A stretch of 64,000 nucleotides of DNA from an uncultured Hymenobacter sp. (GTDB taxonomy: Bacteria; Bacteroidota; Bacteroidia; Cytophagales; Hymenobacteraceae): assembly GCA_913776615.1 (NCBI GenBank), contig CAJYPK010000040.1, positions 124,001 through 188,000 of the forward strand, given 5' to 3'. Of the stretch, positions 1-8,433 are shown piece by piece. The position numbers and the translations under genes are program-made. Numbering within the stretch: position 1 is the first letter of the stretch; each line of letters opens with the position of its first letter. A model generated the notes under the pieces. That model did no database searches, was not told the DNA's origin, and was given only the letters and a program-made list of their open reading frames with translations.

Positions 1-849
1 CCGGGCCTGGGGAGGGGCCTGGCCCGATAACAGTCCTGTTCCGGCAAGGCCCGGTAACTGATAGTTGGAGAAAAAAACGGTGCGCATAGCAAGCGTGCGT
101 AAGCGGTCAATGTATTCCCCGTGCAAGAGCATCGCTTAGCCGACATGGCGGCTGCTCGCTGCGTGGTTCGGAAGTAAGAGACTTAGGGGCCGCCCTACCC
201 CCACGCTTGGCTTATAATTTATTTTTAATGCGCTCGCGCCTTCTGTGCAACTTATTTGCTGTCAATTATTTATCGCCGAGCATGCCGTTCTCAGAAAGGC
301 CGCTCGGCATCGTGACGGCCATAGGTTATGCCATTGGCACCAGCAGTAGAAGTAAGGAGCTGGCTCTTAAAGAAACGCCCAAGTGCTTCAGTGTCAAATT
401 AAGTTACTGATTTAAAAGGCATTGGCTTAAGCCGAGTAAGGTCGAGCGTGAATTATGAAGGGCGGCGTGGGGGTAGGAGCCACCTCGTGTATCTTCTTCT
501 TACACCATCATCCAGGCGACTCTAGGCCCTGTTCAACCACGTAGGCTATCGGTCTTCACTAGCTCGCTCCGTTTTCCTCCCTTAGCCATGACGATTAGTT
601 CGGAAATGAAATGGAAGGAAGGTATGCAGTTCTTCGCATGGTTTCTCGAGGTTGCCTGGGAGCGGGCAGTGCCTACTAAGCGACAAAAAGCGATTAGTGG
701 CCGATTAAAGTAGAGGGCTGGTCCGCTGGTAGGCTAGGTTTGGGTAAGCAAGTGAAGCTGCCTTACTACCAGCCTGCTCATTCAAGCACTTCACTATGAG
801 TAAGCTGTGACGATAATAGTACGCCCCCTTTTCTTCACTTGTTTGCCCT
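1..849. other. Gene-poor region
   Basis: No convincing gene is visible here. A 67-codon open frame at 207-410 has no recognisable domain, so I do not call it. Two 13-base arms, 194-206 and 465-477 (CCTACCCCCACGC and its complement), form an inverted repeat around this segment, and a 7-bp hairpin (GCCGAGC/GCTCGGC) lies at 275-308. The region may hold decayed mobile DNA or an untranslated RNA, but nothing in it proves either. Confidence 0.5.
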
Positions 850-1956
850 ATGCTACACCGCCTAAGAATCTCGTTGGCCGTTGGTGCCATGCTGGTCACC
901 AGCCTCGTCGCCTGCAAAAAGGACGACACCACTACTACCACTACTTCGTCCTCAAACTCCAATCCCGACCCCATCACGGTAAGCGCCTGCACCTCAACGG
1001 CCACGGGTATCGCCAAGATTGTGTGCTTGGCCGATGCGTTTAAATCGCAGCTTGATGGCACGCAGGTATCGACGTTGCAGCGCACCTACGCGGTGAGCGA
1101 CGCCAAGAAATGGTCGAACCTGCCGCAGGGCCTAGTACAAAGCTCTTCCAAGCGCGTGGGCCTGAATTTCGGCTCGATGACGAGCGCCCAGATTCAGTAC
1201 GCTAAGGCGCTGATTAAGGAAGTATCGGGCACGACAACCAACGAGGGCTGGGACGAGATGCAGCAACTGCTAAATGCTGACGATTATCTGGCCGCCAACG
1301 GCGGCGGCAGCAGCACTTACGGGGCGGCCAACTACTACATTGCTTTTCTAGGCACGCCAGCTACCACGGGTACCTTCGAAATACAGTTTGGTGGCCACCA
1401 CTTGGCCTTCGCCAATACTTACAAGGACGGCGTGCTGACCGGGGCCACGCCCTCGTTCCGCGGCGTTGAGCCGTTTGCAACCTTTACCCTGAACGGTACC
1501 AGCAACCAGCCCTTGCAGCAGGAAGCTGCCGCGTTTTCGGCCATGCTCACCGGCCTGAGCAGCACCAACCAGACCGCAGCCAAGCTTTCGCAAACATACA
1601 GTGACCTGGTGGCTGGCCCCGGCCAGGATGGTACTTTCCCCAGCACCTCCGTGGGGGTGAAGGGTAGTAGCTTATCCGCCAGCGAGAAGGCCTTGGTAGT
1701 GGCGGCCATGAAGACCTACGTGTACGACACGGACGACACGAACGCGGCCACCATTCTGGCCACGTACACCAGCGAGCTAGACAACACCTACGTGGCCTAC
1801 TCGGGCACCACGGCCATGACCACCCGCAACGACTACGTGCGCATCGACGGCCCGCACGTCTGGATTGAATACTCGTGCCAGAACGGTATCGTGCTCTCGG
1901 GCACCCACCCGCACTCGGTGTGGCGCGACAAGAGCAAGGACTATGGCGGTAACTAA
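850..1956 (+). CDS. DUF3500-family lipoprotein
   Basis: Predicted exported lipoprotein of 368 residues. The N-terminus is a short basic and hydrophobic signal ending in the lipobox SLVAC with Cys22, followed by a Thr/Ser linker. The body carries the conserved blocks I associate with DUF3500: FGGHHLAF near residue 180, PSFRGVEPF near 200 and a C-terminal HPHSVWRDKSKDYGG. The biochemical function of DUF3500 is not known to me. A paralogue with the same blocks lies at 3567-4988, and a HupE/UreJ-type membrane protein sits between them in the same orientation, so the three may work together at the envelope. The ATG at 850 is chosen because it opens the signal peptide. Confidence 0.8.
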   Translation: MLHRLRISLAVGAMLVTSLVACKKDDTTTTTTSSSNSNPDPITVSACTSTATGIAKIVCLADAFKSQLDGTQVSTLQRTYAVSDAKKWSNLPQGLVQSSSKRVGLNFGSMTSAQIQYAKALIKEVSGTTTNEGWDEMQQLLNADDYLAANGGGSSTYGAANYYIAFLGTPATTGTFEIQFGGHHLAFANTYKDGVLTGATPSFRGVEPFATFTLNGTSNQPLQQEAAAFSAMLTGLSSTNQTAAKLSQTYSDLVAGPGQDGTFPSTSVGVKGSSLSASEKALVVAAMKTYVYDTDDTNAATILATYTSELDNTYVAYSGTTAMTTRNDYVRIDGPHVWIEYSCQNGIVLSGTHPHSVWRDKSKDYGGN

Positions 1957-2057
1957 CGCTTGCTGAAGAAGCTTGCCCGCCGCGCGAGCTATGGATGCGC
2001 GCAGCGGTAAAGCTCTTTACTAGTTTTTTCAGTCTTAATCAGTATAATTATTCTGTA

Positions 2058-3362
2058 ATGGCGTCGCTTTTCCGCCAACCCAGTCACTGGCTGGCACTGC
2101 TTCTTCTGGTGCTGGGGCGCGGCATGCTGCCGGCGCTGGCCCACCCCATGCCCAACTCGCTGGTGCTGCTCACAGTACACCCGCAGCGCCTGGAGGCCGA
2201 GGTGCACTTGCCGCTCGGCGAGCTGCAACCCGCTTTCCAGTACCCCGTGGCTGACTCAACCGCCGGGCTGGTGCAGCGTTGGGGGCCACAGTTGCGGCAG
2301 TACCTAACCCAACACATGCGGGTGCAAAGCACCGATGGCCGCTACTGGGGCTTGCAGGTGAGCGACTTGGTGGTACAGCACCAAGCCAACGAGTTGAACG
2401 GCCCTTACAACGAAGTAGTGGCCTCCCTGCACCTGCTGCCCCCACCCGGCGCCGAAGTGCGGCACTTCGTGCTGCGCTACGATGCCATTGTGCACCAGGT
2501 AGTGACGCACAAAATCCTGGTGTCAGTGCGGCAGGACTGGGCGGCTGGGCAAGTGGCCGAAGATGCCACGCCGACGCAGGTCGGGGTCATCGGGATGGAC
2601 GTAATCAACAGCGTTATTCCTCCCCTCGCCGTGAACCTGACCGCGGGCAGCCCTTGGACGGGCTTCGCGGCGATGGTGAAGCTCGGCATTCGTCACATTG
2701 CCGAGGGTATCGACCACCTGCTGTTTTTGCTGGCCTTGCTGCTGCCCGCCCCGCTGCTGGTGGCCGGCCGGCGCTGGGGTGGCTACGGTGGCCCCCGCTA
2801 TAGCCTTCGCCGGCTACTGCTGCTCGTCACTTCCTTTACCCTGGGGCACTCGCTTACCTTGCTGCTGGGCACGCTGGGCTGGGTGCGGTTGCCCACCCAG
2901 CCGGTGGAGGCGCTCATTGCGGTGTCCATTCTGGTCGCGGCGGCGCACGCGGTGCGGCCATTATTTCCGGGGCGCGAAACCTGGGTGGCCGCCGGCTTCG
3001 GGCTGGTGCACGGCCTGGCGTTTGCCAGCACCCTGGCTACCCTGCATCTGGAAGCCGGCCCGCTGGCCTTGAGCTTGCTAGGCTTCAACGTGGGTATTGA
3101 GCTGATGCAGCTGCTGGTAGTGGGCCTAACTATGCCGTGGCTACTGCTGCTGGCTTGCACGTCTTATTACAAGTACGTGCGGCTGGGCGGGGCGGTGCTG
3201 GCCGGCTTGGCCGCTACGGCCTGGCTAGTGGAGCGCCTGAGTGGCGACAGCAATGCCCTGACGCGGGCGCTCGCTACGGCCGTGCCCCACGCGCCCTGGC
3301 TGCTGGCCTCGCTGGCTATCGGCTCGGTCGTGCTCTATCTGCGCCGCCCTCGGTTGGCATAG
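2058..3362 (+). CDS. HupE/UreJ-type membrane protein
   Basis: Integral membrane protein of 434 residues. A signal segment ends near ALAHPMPNS, followed by an extracytoplasmic domain of about 170 residues and then six or seven hydrophobic segments from about residue 200. The membrane part shows the HupE/UreJ signatures GIDHLLFLLALLLP and FTLGHSLTLLLG, plus a later GLVHGLAFAST. HupE and UreJ are linked to nickel or other metal transport, but the substrate of this longer form is not established. An in-frame ATG lies 63 nt upstream at 1995; I prefer 2058 because it puts the hydrophobic signal at the N-terminus. The gene sits between two DUF3500 genes. Confidence 0.75.
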   Translation: MASLFRQPSHWLALLLLVLGRGMLPALAHPMPNSLVLLTVHPQRLEAEVHLPLGELQPAFQYPVADSTAGLVQRWGPQLRQYLTQHMRVQSTDGRYWGLQVSDLVVQHQANELNGPYNEVVASLHLLPPPGAEVRHFVLRYDAIVHQVVTHKILVSVRQDWAAGQVAEDATPTQVGVIGMDVINSVIPPLAVNLTAGSPWTGFAAMVKLGIRHIAEGIDHLLFLLALLLPAPLLVAGRRWGGYGGPRYSLRRLLLLVTSFTLGHSLTLLLGTLGWVRLPTQPVEALIAVSILVAAAHAVRPLFPGRETWVAAGFGLVHGLAFASTLATLHLEAGPLALSLLGFNVGIELMQLLVVGLTMPWLLLLACTSYYKYVRLGGAVLAGLAATAWLVERLSGDSNALTRALATAVPHAPWLLASLAIGSVVLYLRRPRLA

Positions 3363-3566
3363 GTTGCGGCGCTCAACCCATTGGTTGATTTGATCTAGTA
3401 CTTGGGTGATAGATAATAATATAAAAACAAAATCATTGTATTTGCGTATTTATTAGCAAGTTACTCAAGGGAATGACGTTAGGCTTAGCTTAGATTTTCG
3501 GTAGCGTAGCTAGAAGTAGCCAGTAAGTTTCAGCACCCGTTTTTCTTCACTTCACCCGTTTTTTAC

Positions 3567-4988
3567 ATGAAAACCTCTACTTGTTTAGCCTCTACCGGCG
3601 CCTTGCTGGCGCTGATGGCTTTTAAGCAGCACCCAGGTAGCACGGCCGTGCTGAAGCTGCTGCCGACTTCCACAAGCAGTGTTAAGAGTACCAAAGGCAC
3701 CAAGCAGGCTGTTGCGGTGAGCGATGTGGTGGCGGCAGCCAATGCCTTCCTGGCCACGCTCAGTACTGCGCAGCAAGGCAGCGTCAGCACGGCGGCGCAA
3801 GGGGCCGTGTTGCAGCCCTTCAACTCGACTACTGTTCTCAAGTGGTCGAACCTTCCCTGCGGCACCAATTGCCGCACGGGCTTGCAGTTTGCCAACATGA
3901 CCACCGCCCAGCAAACGGCGGCCCTGGCCGTGGTAAAGGCGGCCACGGGCACGGGCAGCGGCGAAGGCTACGACGAAACGCAGCAGATTCGGGCGGCCGA
4001 CGACTACCTCAACGCTAACGGTGGGGGGAGTGGCTACGGCTCGGGTATCTATTTCATTGCTTTTTTAGGCACCCCCAGCACTACTGGCACCTGGATGCTG
4101 CAATTCGGCGGCTACCATCTGGCTACCAACATCACCTTCGGTAACGGCACCGTCACCGGCGCTACGCCTAAGTTTGAAGGCGTCGAGCCCCTGAGCTTCA
4201 CCTCCACGGGGGGCATTTACCCCAGCGGCACCACCGTGGCTCCCCTCAACAGCGAAGCCTCGGCGATGCTGGCCATGATTCAGGGCCTGAGCAGCACGCA
4301 GCAGGCCACCGCCAAACTCTCCACCACTTTCTCTGATGTGGTGCTGGGGCCTGGCAGCGATGGCAGGTTTCCGACTACCCGCGTGGGTATTCAATGCAGC
4401 CAGCTCAGCACAGCCCAGCAGGCACTGGTGGTAGCCGCCATGGCCCCCTGGGTAAATGACGTAGACGATGTCACCGCGGCCTCGCTACTTAACTACTACA
4501 AGTCGCAGCTAGCCGATACGTACATTTCCTACTCTGGCACTGGTCAGTTCACCACCAATGCCGACTACGCTCGCATCGACGGGCCGAACGTGTGGGTGGA
4601 GTTCGTGTGCCAGACCGGGGTGGTATTCCGCAATAATATCCACTATCACAGCATCTACCGCGACCGGGCGCGCGACTACGGCGGCAATTTCTATGGCACC
4701 TACACCACGACGCTCGGTAACAAGGCGGCAGTAGCAGCCAAGGTATTCTCCGCTTACCCTAACCCCGTAGCCAGCGGTCAGGGCATCGACGTGGTGCTGG
4801 CAGAAACTACCACAGCCAAATCGACCACCTACACCCTACGCAATACGATGGGGCAGGCCGTGGCCAGCGGCTCCTTTAGCGGCGTCATGGCCAAGGTGCC
4901 CACCACCGGCCTGGCAGCTGGCATCTATATGCTTACGGTGCAGCCAGCAGGAGAAACTGCGGTCACCAGCCGTTTGACGCTGCAATAA
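3567..4988 (+). CDS. DUF3500 protein with T9SS sorting domain
   Basis: Secreted protein of 473 residues. The central part resembles the upstream DUF3500 lipoprotein, with shared blocks FGGYHLATN, PKFEGVEPL, RIDGPNVWVEF and HSIYRDRARDYGGN. Unlike that lipoprotein it ends in about 75 residues typical of a type A T9SS sorting domain: AYPNPVASG, a beta-rich stretch with MGQAV, then GLAAGIYMLTV near the end. It is therefore probably exported by Sec and then moved across the outer membrane by the type IX system. The N-terminal signal is short and weakly hydrophobic. One paralogue would be membrane-anchored and one surface-exposed or released. Confidence 0.8.
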   Translation: MKTSTCLASTGALLALMAFKQHPGSTAVLKLLPTSTSSVKSTKGTKQAVAVSDVVAAANAFLATLSTAQQGSVSTAAQGAVLQPFNSTTVLKWSNLPCGTNCRTGLQFANMTTAQQTAALAVVKAATGTGSGEGYDETQQIRAADDYLNANGGGSGYGSGIYFIAFLGTPSTTGTWMLQFGGYHLATNITFGNGTVTGATPKFEGVEPLSFTSTGGIYPSGTTVAPLNSEASAMLAMIQGLSSTQQATAKLSTTFSDVVLGPGSDGRFPTTRVGIQCSQLSTAQQALVVAAMAPWVNDVDDVTAASLLNYYKSQLADTYISYSGTGQFTTNADYARIDGPNVWVEFVCQTGVVFRNNIHYHSIYRDRARDYGGNFYGTYTTTLGNKAAVAAKVFSAYPNPVASGQGIDVVLAETTTAKSTTYTLRNTMGQAVASGSFSGVMAKVPTTGLAAGIYMLTVQPAGETAVTSRLTLQ

Positions 4989-5010
4989 TTCCTGCCTCCC
5001 CTTGAAGTCA

Positions 5011-5045
5011 AACAACCTGGTCTACCTAGTAGGCCGGGTTGTTTT
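5011..5045 (+). terminator. Rho-independent terminator
   Basis: Stem AACAACCTGG / CCGGGTTGTT followed by TTTT, placed 22 nt after the stop of the DUF3500/T9SS gene. Confidence 0.75.
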
Positions 5046-5309
5046 GCGTTGGTGCTCACGCTACGCGGCGCATTAGCTGGATGAGTGGGCCTCTGCTCAG
5101 ACAAGTCTTTGAGACAATGCTTTAATGAGTAGGCGTGAGTGAGTCGCGAGGTTGTCGGGCGTTACCGCAGAAGGGCTAAAATAGATGTGCATTCGATAGG
5201 TGGCCAACTACTTCAGCTAAATAGCTGATGTTTCTTCAGATAGAAGTGTACGCTTCCCAAATAAATGAGCCAGTAGTGAGTAGAAAAAGCAGTAACTTTC
5301 ACTACCTGA
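5046..5309. other. Intergenic stretch before IS remnant
   Basis: No gene, RNA or strong repeat is recognised here. It separates the terminator of the DUF3500 gene from the degraded insertion sequence. Confidence 0.5.
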
Positions 5310-5319
5310 CGACTGAGAA

Positions 5320-5583
5320 ACGAAAAAGGGACGATCCAGCGCGGCCCAGATGGTGGCTATGCTGCAATAGCAGGCCAACGGGCAGACCGTGGCTCAAATG
5401 GTGCGCGAGCACGGGTTAAGCGAGGCCACGTTTTGTGCTTGGAAGAGCAAATACGCCGGGGCCAGCGTGGCCGAGCTCACCCGGCTCAACCACCTGGAAG
5501 AGGAGCAGCGCAAGCTCAAGCAGCTGTTTGCCGACCAGAGCTTAAATAGCCAGGCGATCAAGGAGCTACCGCCAAAAAAATAG
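5320..5583 (+). pseudogene. IS3 OrfA transposase remnant
   Basis: In the frame of 5350-5583 the sequence reads QMVAMLQ, a TAG stop at 5368-5370, then QANGQTVAQMVREHG and SEATFCAWKSKYAG. This is the helix-turn-helix start of IS3/IS911-type OrfA. It continues through a leucine-rich LEEEQRKLKQLFAD helix to a stop at 5583. The N-terminal KRKR-like start is out of frame upstream. A shorter frame from the GTG at 5389 is open but lacks the first DNA-binding helix. The stop and the disrupted start mark it as a pseudogene. Confidence 0.7.
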
Positions 5584-5972
5584 CTAGCACAACCGCGAGT
5601 TGCTGGGCGTGGAAATCGACTTTTCCTTGCCTGCCAGCCGCATTGTGCAGGTGCTCATGCGCCTTAGTCGAGTACCACGGCTGCCCCGCGTAGTTGCACC
5701 CCGACAACGGCCCTGAATTCATCAGCACCAAACTGAGCGAGTGGCATGAGCAACAAAGTATTATCCCGCGCTGGATTCAGCTCGGTAAGCCGACGCAGAA
5801 TGCCTACATCGAACGCTTCAACGGGTCGTTTCGCCGCGAATTGCTCGGCGCTCACCGGTTTCGCTCGCTGGCCCATGTGCGCCAGCTAGTGGAGGAGTGG
5901 CGGCACGACTATAACACCCAACGGTCCCACCAGGCCCTGAATTTTACGATCCCACTCGAACAAGCCGCCTAA
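5584..5972 (+). pseudogene. IS3 OrfB integrase-core remnant
   Basis: Remnant of the DDE integrase. The first readable piece (NRELLGVEIDFSLPA, SRIVQVLMRL) corresponds to sequence just after the first catalytic Asp in IS3 OrfB. A frameshift near 5665 leads to VEYHGCPA, a TAG stop, then HPDNGPEFIS with the second Asp and NAYIERFNGSFRREL with the catalytic Glu. It ends with the usual RSHQALNFTIPLEQAA. Roughly the first 200 residues of a normal OrfB are absent. The element is inactive. Confidence 0.75.
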
Positions 5973-6057
5973 CTTCTGCCTACCACTGGCTTATCAGACG
6001 GAGAAGCGTACAATCCGAGTCGCCAGCCGCCGTTTCGCGGGTATTGCAGTCAACTAG

Positions 6058-6312
6058 CATTTCTTTGCCCGGCTACTCCCAGCAGCCATTACCTCCGTGC
6101 CCTTCGTGACGCTTTATGTGTATACGGCCGGCAGTAAGCTGACCCAGGCGCTCACTCATGTATGAGGCATAGGTGCCAAGATATTTCAGATTGCCCCTGC
6201 CGTAGGAATCGTATTCTTGATGGTGCAACTCGTGCGCCTCGTATCCAAGAAGCTATTTCAGCGGTTTTGTTTTCAAGACGATTGGCTCTATGACCAGTAC
6301 CTCAGCTCGTAG
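6058..6312 (+). pseudogene. Decayed membrane-protein fragment
   Basis: One frame reads 35 codons (FFARLLPAAITSVPFVTLYV, then YTAGSKLTQALTHV), a TGA at 6163-6165, then 48 codons (GIGAKIFQIAPAVGIVFLMV, then VRLVSKKLFQRFCFQDDWL) to a TAG. Hydrophobic blocks alternate with a basic turn, as in a piece of a membrane protein. There is no start codon. I do not recognise the family. It lies just beyond the IS remnant, so it may be the tail of a gene disrupted at that site. Chance open sequence is the alternative. Confidence 0.3.
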
Positions 6313-6396
6313 AATCAGCTGTGCGTCAAGGGTTCGCTAACCTACTCTGCTAAATCTAAAAGGCCGGGGTTGCATCCCACCGCGTACCCCAAGAAG

Positions 6397-6433
6397 TAAA
6401 AAACCCGCCCTACGTGCTGTAGAACGGGTTTTT
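6397..6433 (-). terminator. Terminator of tRNA-Arg
   Basis: On the minus strand AAAAACCCGTT pairs with GGCGGGTTTTTT across a short loop, starting 3 nt after the tRNA 3' end. Confidence 0.7.
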
Positions 6434-6435
6434 CG

Positions 6436-6509
6436 TGGTCGTATAAGGAGTCGAACCTTAAACCTTCTGATTCGTAGTCAGATGCTCTATCCAATTGAGC
6501 TATACAACC
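6436..6509 (-). tRNA. tRNA-Arg (ACG)
   Basis: Standard 74-nt cloverleaf on the minus strand. The acceptor pair is GGTTGTA / TACGACC with discriminator A, the D-arm begins AGCTCAATTGGATAGAGC, and the T-arm contains GGTTCGACTCC. The anticodon stem TCTGA / TCAGA encloses the loop CTACGAA, giving anticodon ACG. The 3' CCA is not encoded. A -7 box lies about 31 nt upstream and a terminator follows. Confidence 0.93.
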
Positions 6510-6539
6510 GTTTGTTGTCGTTGTCCCGTGTTGGGAGTA

Positions 6540-6571
6540 CAAAGGTAGGAGGATTTTTTTTGGATACACAA
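6540..6571 (-). promoter_or_regulatory. Promoter of tRNA-Arg
   Basis: Minus-strand -7 box TACCTTTG at 6547-6540, with TTG at 6571-6569 giving a 21-nt spacer. This fits the Bacteroidota consensus TTG-N19-21-TAnnTTTG. Confidence 0.75.
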
Positions 6572-6628
6572 CTCAGGCGAAAGATTTCTCGGCAGAAAAG
6601 TGGTCTTAAGTAGACAAGGGGGTAATAA

Positions 6629-7354
6629 TCAGTCAGAAAAATTTTGCTCAGCGGCGGCATTGTTTCGCAGCACGCGCTGCAGGGCCCGGTTGAAAACCAC
6701 GTACAGGCCGAAGAGCGACGCGATAACCAGCCCGACCAGCACCAGTTTGCTGAGCGTACCCTCGTCGGGGTCGCGCAGCAGGGCCAGCACATCCGAAGCT
6801 TTGGTGCCCAGCCAGTAGAAAAACAGGCTGCGCGGCAGCATCCCCAGCACCGACGCCGCCAGGAAGCGGCGACGCGGTACGCCCACGATGGCCAGCACGA
6901 ACGTCATGAGTGCAAAAGGCAGCACCGGCGAAAGCCGCGTCAGAATAATGAGCGGCCAGCTCTGGCTCTGCAACTCGGTCAGCACCGCGTCGGCTTTGGG
7001 GAAATGCAGGAGCACGGCGCGCAGCTTGCCGTGGTCGAGGCGGCGGGCCAGCTCGTAGCCCAGAGCCGACGCCAGGGCGTAGGCCGCTATCATGCCCGCC
7101 AGCCCGCTCCAGCCGAAATAATAGCCCGTCACGATGGCCACGAACGTAGTGGGCGTGAGCGCCAGTGCCATCGTGAGGCCCACCGCCGCAAAATACAGCA
7201 GGCTCTGGCCGGTGGTCAGGTGTTGCAGTAGGGTGGGGCGCTCGTACAAAAGGCCCAGTACCGAGGCCGAGCCGAGGACCGGTACGGCCACCAGTAGCCC
7301 CATGGTGAGGAAGGTGGAAAAATTCTTTTGGAAAAGCTCGCGCAGAAAAGCCAT
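6629..7354 (-). CDS. TVP38/TMEM64-family (VTT domain) membrane protein
   Basis: Integral membrane protein of 241 residues in the VTT/DedA-like family. Hydrophobic segments lie near residues 10-35, 50-75, 80-100, 135-165 and 200-220. The conserved region runs through TPTTFVAIVTGYYFGWSGL, with LSPVLPFALMTFVLAIVGVP and GMLPRSLFFYWLGTKA later, which are hallmark blocks of this family. Such proteins are linked to lipid scrambling or envelope homeostasis, but the role here is not known. The upstream in-frame TTG at 7405 would add 17 basic residues; the ATG at 7354 is preferred. The gene lies downstream of the DUF2167 gene on the same strand. Confidence 0.8.
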   Translation of the reverse strand: MAFLRELFQKNFSTFLTMGLLVAVPVLGSASVLGLLYERPTLLQHLTTGQSLLYFAAVGLTMALALTPTTFVAIVTGYYFGWSGLAGMIAAYALASALGYELARRLDHGKLRAVLLHFPKADAVLTELQSQSWPLIILTRLSPVLPFALMTFVLAIVGVPRRRFLAASVLGMLPRSLFFYWLGTKASDVLALLRDPDEGTLSKLVLVGLVIASLFGLYVVFNRALQRVLRNNAAAEQNFSD

Positions 7355-7437
7355 TAGCAGAAAAAGCCGGGGCCGGCCAGTGAGGAGGCGAAAGTACCTA
7401 CGCAAAAGCCGGCCCGGCTGTCATGCCCGCCACCAGC

Positions 7438-8343
7438 CTACTCCTCCTTGGTGCCGAAACCGAAAAAACGCTTGATGGCGGCCCAGGCCCCGCCCAGGGC
7501 CAGCAGGCCTAGTTTCCAGAATTTGAGCAGGATGGCAAAAAAGCCCACCTTGGCCAGCACCTTGCCGGCTACCAGGCCGCCGATGCTGTAGGCGGCCACC
7601 TCATCGACGCCTACGCTGTAGTCGTTGTATTGCTGGCCCTTGACAAACGATACGTTGGCGAGCAGGTCGGGAATGCTGGCCTTGATAGCGGGGAGCTGCG
7701 AGGGTACGGCCACGGCGTTGAAGATGAGTACGCCCTTGCGGCCCAGAATGCGCACGTTGTAATTGAGCGTTTCGTCGATGCCGCTGCCGAAGCGCAGGAG
7801 CTTGGCCCAGTGCAGGGTGTGCTGCTGCTTGTCGTAGTAGGGCGGGGCACCCCAGCCCAGCAGGTGAATAGCCTCGTAGCCAGCAGCGGTGCGGTCGGGA
7901 TTGCTTTCCTCCGTCTCCTTCTGCATCTCCTCCAGCAGTTCGTCGTACTTGATGTCGTCGGCATCATCGTCCTTCACGTAGCCCATGGGGTCGTAATCGA
8001 TGATATAGGCCCAGACACCCTCGCTCACCGGACCGTAATTGGCCGGAAAAAGCATGCCCAGGTTGGTCCGCGGCGGGTTATTCCACAGCTTGTTGATTAC
8101 CCGGCCGCTCTGCGCGGAGTCGAGGTAGCGGAAGCCCCGCGGCACGGTGAGCTCGCCCACGCCGCCGGGCAGCACAATGTGTCCCTGCTGGTAATGGAAG
8201 GTGCCATTGATCGAATCAACCGTGGCCCGGTAGAGGGCAGCCGAGTCAATAGCCGCAGGCTTGGCCTTGGGTTTGGGTGGGGCGGCGGCGGCGCTGAAAT
8301 TCAGCGCCATGCAGGTGCTGAGTAGAAGTAGAGCTTTTTGCAT
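7438..8343 (-). CDS. DUF2167 membrane-anchored protein
   Basis: Exported protein of 301 residues with an N-terminal signal (KALLLLSTCMALNFSAAAA). The body matches DUF2167: LPGGVGELTVPRGFRYLD, then GPVSEGVWAYIIDYDPMGYV, an acidic DDDADDIKYDELLEEM stretch and GWGAPPYYDKQQHTLHWAK. A hydrophobic segment near the C-terminus (FFAILLKFWKLGLLALGGAW) anchors it in the inner membrane with a short basic tail ending KRFFGFGTKEE. The function of the family is unknown to me. The neighbouring downstream gene is a VTT membrane protein on the same strand, about 80 nt away. Confidence 0.82.
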   Translation of the reverse strand: MQKALLLLSTCMALNFSAAAAPPKPKAKPAAIDSAALYRATVDSINGTFHYQQGHIVLPGGVGELTVPRGFRYLDSAQSGRVINKLWNNPPRTNLGMLFPANYGPVSEGVWAYIIDYDPMGYVKDDDADDIKYDELLEEMQKETEESNPDRTAAGYEAIHLLGWGAPPYYDKQQHTLHWAKLLRFGSGIDETLNYNVRILGRKGVLIFNAVAVPSQLPAIKASIPDLLANVSFVKGQQYNDYSVGVDEVAAYSIGGLVAGKVLAKVGFFAILLKFWKLGLLALGGAWAAIKRFFGFGTKEE

Positions 8344-8419
8344 GCAAATGAACGGAATGTGAGCAGAATATCGCAGCTAAGATAAACCCGACTACCCGGC
8401 GCGCAAGCGAGCCAGCCGA

Positions 8420-8427
8420 TACCTTTG
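8420..8427 (+). promoter_or_regulatory. -7 box only 6 nt from the ATG
   Basis: TACCTTTG matches TAnnTTTG exactly and ends 6 nt before the ATG at 8434, so transcription should begin at or next to the start codon. No clear TTG is seen near -33. Confidence 0.6.
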
Positions 8428-8433
8428 CACGCT

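Larger units (their letters stand above)
5310..5985 (+). mobile_element. Degraded IS3-family insertion sequence
   Basis: About 680 bp with recognisable pieces of both IS3-family transposase frames in their usual order. OrfA is interrupted by a stop and a frame change. OrfB has lost most of its N-terminal half, including the first catalytic Asp region, and its remainder has a frameshift and an in-frame stop. I could not identify terminal inverted repeats, so both borders are estimates. The element cannot encode an active transposase. Confidence 0.7.

Noticed and set aside
207..410. A 67-codon open frame in the first kilobase.
   Set aside because: No domain, no start signal, and its length is within chance for this composition. 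It is noted under the gene-poor region instead.
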